A DNA stretch of 64,000 nt from Methylobacterium phyllostachyos (lineage in GTDB: Bacteria > Pseudomonadota > Alphaproteobacteria > Rhizobiales > Beijerinckiaceae), in NCBI RefSeq assembly GCF_900103445.1, contig NZ_FNHS01000004.1:1-64000 (forward strand), given 5' to 3'. Within the stretch, counting starts at the first letter, position 1; each line of letters opens with the position of its first letter. The notes below the pieces were generated by a model. The model ran no database searches. It saw only the letters and a program-made list of their open reading frames with translations, and was not told the origin of the DNA. The position numbers and the translations under genes were made by a program. Shown here one piece after another: positions 17,903-25,630 of the stretch.

Positions 17903-18937
17903 TTACAGACTGACGAGAATCTTGCCGAAGACGCGACGCGACTCCAGGCGCTCCAGGCCCTGCGCGAAGTCGGCGAGCGGATACACCGTATCGACCACCG
18001 GACGGATGCCGGTCGCCATCTTGTCGAGGGACTGGCGGATATTCGCCAGCGAACAGCCGAACGAGCCGGTGATGCGGTATTGCTGCTGAAACAGCTGCAT
18101 CAAGTTCATGGTTGCGGAGACACCGGAGGTCGACCCGCAGGTGACCAGACGTCCGCCCCGTTTGAGGCAGAGCAGCGACCCGTTCCACGTGTCGGCGCCG
18201 ACATGCTCGAACACCACATCGACGCCCTTGCGCTTGGTCAGGCGCCGGACCTCACCTTCGAACCGCTCAGTGCGATAGTTGATGACATGGTCGGCGCCGA
18301 GTTCCGCGGCTTTGCGCCCCTTCTCGTCGTCGCCGACCGTCGTGTAGACCGTGCAGCCGATCGCCTTGGCCATGCGGATCGCCGCGGTGCCGATCCCCGA
18401 CCCGCCGGCATGGACCATAATGCTCTCGCCGTGTTCGAGACGGGCATTGTCGAACAGCATGTGCTGGACGGTCCCGAAAGCTATGCCCGCGCAGGCGGCA
18501 TCCGTATCCGTCACCCCGTCCGGCACCTTCACGACGAGGCGCGCCGGCAGGGTCACCAACTCCCGGGCGAAGCCGTCGAGGTGGAACCCCATCACGCCAG
18601 ACACATCTTCGCAGAGGTTGTCCCGGCCCTCACGGCAGGCGCGGCACTGGCCGCAGGTCATCGCGCCGTACGGGACGACCCGGTCGCCGGGAGCCAGGTC
18701 CGAAACGCCCTCCCCGACCGATTCGATCGCGCCCGCGGCTTCAGCCCCGACCACGAGGGGCAGCTTCCGCTTGGCGAAGGCCATGCCGCGGAAACCCCAG
18801 ACATCGATAAAATTGAGGCCGACGGCGCGGATGCGGACCCGCACCTCGCCGGGACCCGGCGCGCGCGCGGCCTCGACCTCGGTCAGGCGCAGGTCGCGGT
18901 CGCCGAAGAGCTGAAGAGCGTGCATCCTGTCTTTCAT
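17903..18937 (-). CDS. Zinc-type alcohol dehydrogenase-like reductase of the lipid A acyl-chain cluster
   Basis: A 344-residue medium-chain dehydrogenase/reductase, matching the adh2XL position in rhizobial acpXL-lpxXL clusters. There it is thought to act as the enoyl reductase for the very long lipid A chain. The GroES-like part has GLNFIDVWGFRG and VVGAEAAG, and the structural zinc loop is CGQCRACREGRDNLC. The nucleotide-binding part has HAGGSGIGTAAIRMAKAIG. The ATG at 18937 overlaps the stop of the SH3 gene by four bases (ATGA), which decides it over other ATGs. The exact reaction is an inference from context. Confidence 0.88.
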   Translation of the reverse strand: MKDRMHALQLFGDRDLRLTEVEAARAPGPGEVRVRIRAVGLNFIDVWGFRGMAFAKRKLPLVVGAEAAGAIESVGEGVSDLAPGDRVVPYGAMTCGQCRACREGRDNLCEDVSGVMGFHLDGFARELVTLPARLVVKVPDGVTDTDAACAGIAFGTVQHMLFDNARLEHGESIMVHAGGSGIGTAAIRMAKAIGCTVYTTVGDDEKGRKAAELGADHVINYRTERFEGEVRRLTKRKGVDVVFEHVGADTWNGSLLCLKRGGRLVTCGSTSGVSATMNLMQLFQQQYRITGSFGCSLANIRQSLDKMATGIRPVVDTVYPLADFAQGLERLESRRVFGKILVSL

Positions 18938-19251
18938 CGTTCCGGAGCCAAGTACCGCCGACGCGCCCAGCCTAAAGTCCGGCCGGCCTTCACACGGCAC
19001 CACGTTGTGCGGCTCGGCGTGTCGTTGGTGCAGCCGAAGACCAGGGCGCGCACGCGGATCTCGCCGATCTGCTCGGCAGAGGGGTCAGGCTCCGCCCGAA
19101 TGCTGAGCGCCTCGCCCGGCGGCAGGCCCGAGACGCGGTAAACCTCAGCGTCCGCCAGCACCGTCCTGGGCACAAGCGTCGTCGAGAGGCAAAGAGCGGC
19201 GGTGAGAGCGAATTTTGGGCGCATCGGCGGGATCGTCCGGTTTGGCGGCAT
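18934..19251 (-). CDS. Small secreted SH3-domain protein inside the lipid A operon
   Basis: A 105-residue protein with a signal peptide (ALTAALCLSTTLVPRTVLA) and a bacterial SH3 domain: YRVSGLPPGEALSIRAEPDPSAEQIGEIR and WCRVKAGRTLGWARRRYL, the usual form of these cell-wall-binding-like modules. The start at 19251 is 4 bases after the stop of the ketoreductase gene and the stop overlaps the start of the next gene, so it is translated as part of the operon. A second in-frame ATG at 19224 would also give a signal peptide. A role in the envelope is likely; a direct part in lipid A acylation is not shown. Confidence 0.85.
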   Translation of the reverse strand: MPPNRTIPPMRPKFALTAALCLSTTLVPRTVLADAEVYRVSGLPPGEALSIRAEPDPSAEQIGEIRVRALVFGCTNDTPSRTTWCRVKAGRTLGWARRRYLAPER

Positions 19252-19255
19252 CCGG

Positions 19256-20023
19256 TCAGGTCCGGTGGACGCCCATCATCGCGGTCAGGCCGCCGTCCAC
19301 CGGCAGAACCGCCCCCGTGATGTAGGACGCCCCTGCGCCCATCAGGAAGGCCGCGAGCGCCGCGACATCCTCGGGCTGGGCGAACCGCCCAGCCGGAATC
19401 TGCCGCTCCATACCGTCTCGATAGGCGGCGTAGCGCGCCATCATGGCAGTGTCGACGAAGCCGGGCGCGATCACGTTGACGGTGACCCCGCGCTTGGCGG
19501 ACTCGATCGCCAAAGTGCGGCAATAGGCGATCAGCGCGCCCTTTGTGGCGGCATAGGCGGCGTTGCCGGCATTGGCCCGCAGGGCAGCGACCGACCCAAT
19601 TGCGACGATACGTCCGGTACGCGCCCGGGTCATCGACCGCACCAGCGTTTTGGCGAGGCGCGTCAGCGAGAAGAAATTGACCTGCATGGCCGCTTCGGCC
19701 CGATCCTGATCGAGCATCGCGGCGAGCGCGTCAGTGGACTGGCCGGCATTGTGGACGAGGCCGTAATAGTCGCGCTCTTCTGCGGCCTCGCAGAAACCAT
19801 CAAGGGCTGCCCGGTCGGCGAGGTCGAGGGAATGCGCTGCGAAGCTGCGATCTGGATGCGCGGCGCCAAGCTCGGCCAACAACGCTTCGGCAGCCACCAC
19901 CGACGATCGGTAGGTGAAATCGACCGCGAAATCGGCATCCGCCAGGGCTCGGACGGTCGCCGCCCCGATTCCGGAGGCGCCGCCGGTGACGAGGACGCGG
20001 CGGGGGTTCGCTGCGGCGCTCAT
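19256..20023 (-). CDS. SDR-family 3-oxoacyl-ACP reductase (FabG-like)
   Basis: A 255-residue classical short-chain dehydrogenase. It has VLVTGGASGIGAATVRAL (nucleotide loop), LVHNAGQ, IGSVAALRANAGNAAYAATKGAL (Ser and Tyr-x-x-x-Lys of the active site) and VNVIAPGFVDTAM, ending in TGAVLPVDGGLTAM. This pattern fits a FabG-type 3-oxoacyl-ACP reductase. The ATG at 20023 overlaps the ketosynthase stop by four bases (ATGA), so the two proteins are made together. It would reduce the keto group made by the ketosynthase next to it. Confidence 0.9.
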   Translation of the reverse strand: MSAAANPRRVLVTGGASGIGAATVRALADADFAVDFTYRSSVVAAEALLAELGAAHPDRSFAAHSLDLADRAALDGFCEAAEERDYYGLVHNAGQSTDALAAMLDQDRAEAAMQVNFFSLTRLAKTLVRSMTRARTGRIVAIGSVAALRANAGNAAYAATKGALIAYCRTLAIESAKRGVTVNVIAPGFVDTAMMARYAAYRDGMERQIPAGRFAQPEDVAALAAFLMGAGASYITGAVLPVDGGLTAMMGVHRT

Positions 20024-21303
20024 GCCGGCTCCGCACCGAATACGAGGCACGTATTCTGGCCGCCGAACCCGAAGGAATTAGACAGCACCGTGCGCACCGG
20101 CCGATCGCGGGCCGTCTCGACGATATCGAGGGTGATCGTCGGATCGGGAACACGATGGTTGATGGTCGGCGGGATCCGGCCGTGGCGGATGGTCAGCAGC
20201 GACACGGCCGCCTCAATGGCGCCGGCGGCCGTGAGTGTATGGCCGATCATCGACTTGTTGGACGTTACCGGCAGCGTCGCGGCCCGGGATCCGAACACCG
20301 CCCCGAGGCCAAGCGCCTCCATCTTGTCGTTCTCGGGCGTCGAGGTACCGTGGGCGTTGACCGTGTCGATCCCGTCCGGTTCGAGTCCGGCATCTTCCAG
20401 GCTGGCCCGGATTGCCGCGATGATCGGCGCTCCGTCAGGGCTGGAGCGGGTGCGGTGGAAGCCGTCCCCCTTCTCCCCGCAGCCGAGGACATAGCCAAGG
20501 ACCGTAGCGCCTCTGGCGTGTGCGGCCTCGGCGTCTTCGAGGACAAGGGCGGCGGCGCCCTCACCCATCACGAAGCCGTCACGATCCTTCGAGAATGGCT
20601 TCGAGGCCGCCTCAGGCTCGTCGTTGCGCGTCGAGAGCGCGGACAGCAACGAGAATCGGATCAGCGATTCCGGGTTCACCGACCCGTCGGTGCCGATGCA
20701 CAAAGCCGCCGCGGTCTCGCCGCGTCGGATCGTCTCGACGCCGAGCTGGATTGCGGTGGCCCCGGACGAGCAGGCGGTCGACAGCGAGATCGGCGAGCCC
20801 TTTGTGCCGAAGCGTTCTGCGATGCGGTCGGCGACGGTGCCGAAGATAAAAAGGTCGTGCCAGGGATCGAAGCGGCCCGTCGCCGCGGCCCGGAGCAGCC
20901 CGGCATAATCGACCGGGCCTTCGCCACCGGCAGCCTCCGCCAGGGCCTGCCGCTGCGGCCACTCCATCTCGACCGGTGGCACAGCGATGAACAGAGCCCC
21001 CGGGAAATCGCCCGTTTTACCGATCGCCGCCTGTGCCACCGCTTCCTCGGCTGCCACCGCGGCGAAGCGCTCTGACAGGAGTGGCGCCACCAGAGGCTGG
21101 GTGTCGAGGAAATCCACCGTGCCGGCGATCCGCGTGCGCAGCCCCTCCGTGGGGAACCGCGCGATGGCGTGGATGCCGGACCGGCCCGCCGTCATGGCAG
21201 CCCAGGTGTCGGCCTGTCCCCGGCCCAGGGAGGAAACGACACCGAGGCCGGTAACCGCGACGAGCGGCCGGCCCCTGGCGTCGCGGTACGATCGCGCGCT
21301 CAT
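20020..21303 (-). CDS. Beta-ketoacyl-ACP synthase of the lipid A very-long-chain fatty acid cluster (FabF1XL type)
   Basis: A 427-residue KAS II-like condensing enzyme. It opens with a long form, RGRPLVAVTGLGVVSSLGRGQADTWA, and ARFPTEGLRTRIAGTVDF, wording that I know from the FabF1XL proteins of rhizobial acpXL-lpxXL clusters. The catalytic Cys is in STACSSG (near 178) and the two His residues are in NAHGTST (near 318) and MIGHTLTAAG (near 355). It is the first of the fatty acid genes, 61 bases after the amidohydrolase stop on the same strand. The usual cluster also has acpXL, fabZXL and a second ketosynthase; none of these is next to it here. Confidence 0.92.
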   Translation of the reverse strand: MSARSYRDARGRPLVAVTGLGVVSSLGRGQADTWAAMTAGRSGIHAIARFPTEGLRTRIAGTVDFLDTQPLVAPLLSERFAAVAAEEAVAQAAIGKTGDFPGALFIAVPPVEMEWPQRQALAEAAGGEGPVDYAGLLRAAATGRFDPWHDLFIFGTVADRIAERFGTKGSPISLSTACSSGATAIQLGVETIRRGETAAALCIGTDGSVNPESLIRFSLLSALSTRNDEPEAASKPFSKDRDGFVMGEGAAALVLEDAEAAHARGATVLGYVLGCGEKGDGFHRTRSSPDGAPIIAAIRASLEDAGLEPDGIDTVNAHGTSTPENDKMEALGLGAVFGSRAATLPVTSNKSMIGHTLTAAGAIEAAVSLLTIRHGRIPPTINHRVPDPTITLDIVETARDRPVRTVLSNSFGFGGQNTCLVFGAEPA

Positions 21304-21364
21304 GGAGCGGGCTGTACCGGATTTTCCGCGCCCTTACACCACCGGGCATCCCGTCGCCGGGCGG

Positions 21365-22648
21365 TCATTCCGCGACCGGCCCGTCCTGCCGGGGCGCATT
21401 GGCAAGACGGAGCACCGTCTGCAGCAGCACATCGGCGCCGGCCGCGCAGTCGCCCTGGGTCGCGGACTCCGCCTCGTTGTGGCTGACGCCATCCTTGCAG
21501 GGGACGAAGATCATCGCGGTGGGCACCCGGGCCGCGAGGTTGCAGGCATCGTGCCCGGCCCCCGAGATGATGCGGCGGCGTGGATGGCCCAGGCTCTCGG
21601 CAGCCGCATCGACGGCCGCTACGATGGCAGGATCGAACGGAACCGGTTCCTTGCGCCAGATCCGATTGAGCTGGATCTCCAGACGACGACGCGAGGCAAT
21701 CGCCCCGGCCGCTTCCAAGAGTTCCGCCTCCATGGCGTCGAGGATTGCCGAGCGCGGATCGCGCACGTCCAACGTGAAGGCGACCCGTCCGGGGACGACG
21801 TTGCGGGATGGCGCCACGATCGCGGCCTCGCCGATCGTGGCCACCGCCGAGGGGGCGTGCGCCAGGGCGATCCGCTCCGCAGCAAGCGCGAACTCGGACA
21901 GCGCCAGGAGCGCGTCCCGGCGGCGCGGCATGGGCGTGGTGCCGGCATGGCTCTCGAAACCGGTGATCACGCCATCGAACCACATGATCCCCTGGCCGCC
22001 TTCGACCACCCCGATGGTCTTGCCCTCGGCCTCCAGAATCGGCCCCTGCTCGATATGGAGTTCGACGAAGGCACCGATCTCCCGGGTGCCGACAGCCTCG
22101 ACCCCGCGATACCCGATGACGTCGAGGGCCTCCGCCACCGTAGTGCCAGCGGCGTCGCGCTTGGCCAAGATCTCGTCGGTGGTGAAGTCCCCCGCATAGG
22201 CCGCCGAGGCCATCATAGCGGGGGCGAAGCGCGAGCCCTCCTCGTTGGTCCAATTCACCACCATGAGCGGCGCTTCGGTCTCGATGCCGGCGTCGTTCAG
22301 GCTGCGCATGACTTCGAGGCCGGCCAGGACGCCGAGCACGCCGTCGAACTTGCCACCCGTCGGCTGGGTATCGAGATGTGAGCCGAAGGCGATCGGCTTG
22401 CGGCTCATGTCCCGACCTGGCCGCAGGGCGTATTGCGTTCCGAGAGCATCGACCGACACCTCTAGCCCAGCCGCCAGGCAGGCATCCCGGAACCAGTCAC
22501 GCACGCGACCGTCCTCGGCCGAGAGCGTGAGGCGGTTGATGCCGCCCGCCGGGGTGCCGCCGAACGCCGCGGTCTCCAGGATGGTGGACCAGAGGCGCGA
22601 TCCGTCCGCACGCAGGTTGTGGGTGTTGCTCAGGTTCGTCTCGGCCAT
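21365..22648 (-). CDS. Zn-dependent amidohydrolase (allantoate / N-carbamoyl-L-amino acid hydrolase family)
   Basis: A 427-residue M20-like peptidase-fold enzyme of the hydantoinase/carbamoylase group. Metal-binding residues are seen in GSHLDTQPTGGKFDG, NWTNEEGSRFAP, ELHIEQGPILE and the final SHNEAES. The segment ISGAGHDACNLAARVPTAMIFVPC is typical of allantoate amidohydrolases and N-carbamoyl-L-amino acid hydrolases. The ATG at 22648 is preceded by GAGGA. No purine or pyrimidine breakdown genes lie near, so the exact substrate is not set. It may be cotranscribed with the fatty acid genes that follow by 61 bases. Confidence 0.92.
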   Translation of the reverse strand: MAETNLSNTHNLRADGSRLWSTILETAAFGGTPAGGINRLTLSAEDGRVRDWFRDACLAAGLEVSVDALGTQYALRPGRDMSRKPIAFGSHLDTQPTGGKFDGVLGVLAGLEVMRSLNDAGIETEAPLMVVNWTNEEGSRFAPAMMASAAYAGDFTTDEILAKRDAAGTTVAEALDVIGYRGVEAVGTREIGAFVELHIEQGPILEAEGKTIGVVEGGQGIMWFDGVITGFESHAGTTPMPRRRDALLALSEFALAAERIALAHAPSAVATIGEAAIVAPSRNVVPGRVAFTLDVRDPRSAILDAMEAELLEAAGAIASRRRLEIQLNRIWRKEPVPFDPAIVAAVDAAAESLGHPRRRIISGAGHDACNLAARVPTAMIFVPCKDGVSHNEAESATQGDCAAGADVLLQTVLRLANAPRQDGPVAE

Positions 22649-22754
22649 GCCGGTTCCTCTCGCGGCGAAACGCCGTGCCACAGATGCTTCTTGGGACCGC
22701 CGATCATCCGGCAGGCGCCCGCCCAGACAGCAACGCCGATGCCAACCAACGCGG

Positions 22755-23216
22755 TCAGCCCGGCGGGCGTCGCACCGGGTTGGCCCGAAGCAGCCCCGCC
22801 CCATCGACCTGCAAGGCGGCGGCGATCGCGCCGAGCGCACTCGCCTCGATGTTGCTGATCCCGTCCTGATCGGCGACGTCGGCGGCGATCAGGAAGACGT
22901 TCTCGCGCTGACTCGCAGGCCGCTCCGCCACCGCCGCGACGTGGCGCAGGTTCTCCGCCCGGCCGAGCCGGGTCCGTGCCCGGGCGATCCCTTCGTAGAG
23001 CTCGGTCTCGAGCATCAGCGCGTCGTAGCCCTTCATCAGGACCGGATCCGCACTCAAGCCGTGAAGGGCGACATCGAATTCCTGACCGGCGACCTCACCA
23101 TCCGCCACAATGACGTTGGCCGCCGCCGAAACGGCGGCGAGCATCAGGGCCTTGTCGCCGACATAGGCCGTGACGGTGCGGCTTACATGGCCGAGGAGAT
23201 CGCGCAGGAGGTTCAT
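22755..23216 (-). CDS. TerB-like tellurite resistance family protein
   Basis: A 153-residue soluble, helical protein of the TerB family. The phrases LMLAAVSAAANVIVADGEVAGQEF and DVADQDGISNIEASALGAIAAAL match the two acidic, metal-binding half-sites that recur in this family. TerB proteins have been tied to tellurite and other stress resistance, but no other ter genes are in the window, so a stress role is not supported by context. It is upstream of the amidohydrolase on the same strand with a 106-base gap. The start at 23216 has no very strong ribosome site. Confidence 0.85.
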   Translation of the reverse strand: MNLLRDLLGHVSRTVTAYVGDKALMLAAVSAAANVIVADGEVAGQEFDVALHGLSADPVLMKGYDALMLETELYEGIARARTRLGRAENLRHVAAVAERPASQRENVFLIAADVADQDGISNIEASALGAIAAALQVDGAGLLRANPVRRPPG

Positions 23217-23677
23217 GAAGGCTGTGCCGGGGCCCGGATGCGTGCGGGGTAGCGCGAGGGATAGCAGAGGTCAGCCCGGAAGAAAGCCGGCGCGCCGTAA
23301 CCGGTCAACGCGACGCGGCCCCCACGCCGCCAACGACCATATGTCGGCTGAATATTACAACCTTTTAGGATCTGTCGGATAACAGACACGCTTCGGCAAC
23401 ATGACCATGCGAAACAACATCTCAGCCGCGCAGAGGCGCGGTCGATGGAGGGCGGGCCGAGTTCCCCCCAGCGAGATCCGCCTCCACCGTCACGCCGCCG
23501 GGGCGACGTTCGGGTGCCCCCCAGGCCCGAGCATCGTTTCGGCGGCGGTCTCGATCCCGCCAGACTCGCATCGACGGGCCGAGGCTTCGTCCGCTCAGGC
23601 CCTCGGTGGTTCGCGGGTCCGCATCACGAACGCCGAGAGACCCGTGCTGCGCGCGCCCAGCGGCGATGCGCTCGGGA
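23217..23677. other. Intergenic stretch, no gene seen
   Basis: The 460 bases between the TerB-like gene and the CYTH-CHAD stop have no recognisable coding sequence. The part next to the TerB start (about 23335-23415) has lower GC content and is the likely promoter for that gene. Frames on the plus strand here have no family look. Confidence 0.5.
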
Positions 23678-25195
23678 TCAGCGCCAGAACGGCTTCACGT
23701 CAAGAAGATCCGCCCGGGCTTCGGCGGCCGCCTTGAGCAGGTCCCGTGCTCCCGGATCGTCCGAACCCGGCATCGGCGGCCCCGACAGACCCTCGGACAT
23801 CGACCGAGCGGTCTCAAGATCGTTGAGGGCGCCGAGGTGGTCCTGGAGATCCGAGAGGACGTCACCGAATTTCCCCTGCCGGCGCTGGGCTTTCTTCTTG
23901 TGATACAGGCTCGCGAAGAACTCCGCGCCGTAGCGGAGCTTCTTGGCGGCGATCCGCGCCCGGTGCCTCGTGTGCGGGTTAAGATGCTTGAGGCCGCGTC
24001 CGCGCTTCTTGAGCCTCCCCCGCGCTTTGTCGAGCACCCGGGCAGCAAAGTCCTGCCCCCGCTCGGCTGCGGCAGGCTGCGCGTTCCAGGCGCCTGTTTC
24101 GATCCAGCCGGCGAAATCGATGATCAGGCTGCGCCATTGCGGGCTCTGGAGCGTCGTGAGAACCACATCGTAGGCCCGCTCCCGCGCGGTCTCGGCCCGC
24201 TCGCGAAGACCGACGAGACCCGCCTCTTCCGGTCGCGCCTTGATCAGGTCCGGCAGGGTGTGGCCGAGGAAGACGTCAAGGTTGCGGGCATGGCCGAAGG
24301 GCTCGGTCACGCGCTTGATTTCGTCGTTGAAGCCCGCGGCGCGGGGATCGCCCGCCAGCATCGGGGCGAACAGCGACAGCGCCGAGCGCAGGCGGCGCAG
24401 GGACACCCGGATCTGGTGCAGGGCCTCCGGCGGCTGCCCGCCTTCCAGAAAGACCGTCTCGTTGAGGCGCAGATGGCGCAGGCAGGCGCGGGCCACACGA
24501 CGAAACACCTCGCCGACCGTCGCATCGGCCGGTAAGTCGATCGGCTCGGCCTTGACGATGTTCCGGCCTGTACCGTCGATGAGCCCAAAGCCGACCGCGC
24601 TCTTCGCGTGAACGCTTAGACGGAGCGGCACCGTTTCGGCCAAAGCCTGCGCAAGCTGGAACAGCTCGGCCGGATTGCCCTCCTGAAGCTCAAGCTCGAT
24701 CTCGCAGATCGGCGCATCTCCGGCCGGACTCTCCACCCGGCCCTCGTCCAGGGTCACGAGAATCCGGGAGTCAGCTTGCAGAACCGGGATTTCCCGGCGC
24801 CGGACGATGGTTGAGAACAACGTCTCTACGGGCGTATCGACAGCCTTCAGGACCGCCTCCGCCGCTGTGCCGGCCCAGGCGGCCGGTTCCGGGGTCTCGC
24901 CGGCAATCTCGGTTTCCCACTCAGCCCGGTCGAACAGGCCGACACCGCCCGCGCCGGCCTTGACGGTCTGGATGTATCGACCGTCCTTCGCACGGACTCT
25001 CAGGGTCAGGTCGGCGGCGCGCAAGTCACGATTCGGCGTATCGTAATAGGTGGAGACCAAGTGCTCGGGCTCCGTCATGGCCGCACCCTGGAGACGCGGA
25101 TGCGCGGCGAGCGCTGTCAGATCCGCTCCGGCGCAGGTGAGCTTCAACTCGACCTCGCGTGGTTCTGCCTCCGCGGCGCGTTCAGTCTCGCTCAT
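23678..25195 (-). CDS. CYTH and CHAD domain protein (inorganic polyphosphate-related)
   Basis: A 505-residue two-domain protein. The N-terminal CYTH domain starts with the family mark EVELKL and goes on with STYYDTPNRDLRAADLTLRVR, and its Arg/Lys residues would bind triphosphate (triphosphatase activity in relatives such as YgiF). The C-terminal CHAD domain is a His- and Arg-rich helical region with LHQIRVSLRRLRSALSLF and HRARIAAKKLRYGAEFF, which binds polyphosphate in characterised relatives. The ATG at 25195 has GAGGAG upstream. It is a single gene divergent from selB. With ppk2 at 59.2 kb it points to polyphosphate metabolism in this organism. Confidence 0.93.
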   Translation of the reverse strand: MSETERAAEAEPREVELKLTCAGADLTALAAHPRLQGAAMTEPEHLVSTYYDTPNRDLRAADLTLRVRAKDGRYIQTVKAGAGGVGLFDRAEWETEIAGETPEPAAWAGTAAEAVLKAVDTPVETLFSTIVRRREIPVLQADSRILVTLDEGRVESPAGDAPICEIELELQEGNPAELFQLAQALAETVPLRLSVHAKSAVGFGLIDGTGRNIVKAEPIDLPADATVGEVFRRVARACLRHLRLNETVFLEGGQPPEALHQIRVSLRRLRSALSLFAPMLAGDPRAAGFNDEIKRVTEPFGHARNLDVFLGHTLPDLIKARPEEAGLVGLRERAETARERAYDVVLTTLQSPQWRSLIIDFAGWIETGAWNAQPAAAERGQDFAARVLDKARGRLKKRGRGLKHLNPHTRHRARIAAKKLRYGAEFFASLYHKKKAQRRQGKFGDVLSDLQDHLGALNDLETARSMSEGLSGPPMPGSDDPGARDLLKAAAEARADLLDVKPFWR

Positions 25196-25630
25196 GCTCT
25201 CCTCGTCGTAACTTCCCCACCCAACCCGGTGAGATACCCGTCCGGTTGCATCGAACTGTCGCGCCGATACCGTCGCTGCGCGGCCCATCGCCGTCAGTTT
25301 AAGCGGACTCGCTGTGGCGGGCCAACGGCTCGTGGCTCTAGGTCCCTGGTCGGACGCAGAATTTCGTCGCACGACCCCCCTGCGAAAACAGATCGCGTGC
25401 ATCGATCAGGGGACTCGGTTCCCGCTCCGTCGCGCCGGGCGCATGTTGCACTGCACGAAAATCCGCTTTCCCAAATTGGAAACCCGTGGCAAAGCAAATT
25501 GTCCACAATCCATCTGCCGCGCACGCCCCGGCTCCGACCGTCCGGCGGCCCATGACTCGACGCTGAGCCGGCGCGGCGGGATTCCTTTCGACGAGCATGT
25601 GCGCCCCGCGTGGATGGTGGTGCCACGGAG
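25196..25630. other. Intergenic stretch between CYTH-CHAD gene and selB
   Basis: The 435 bases hold the two divergent promoters but no clear gene. I looked here for a tRNA-Sec gene or a selA remnant and saw neither. The part near 25440-25520 is lower in GC than the rest. Confidence 0.5.
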
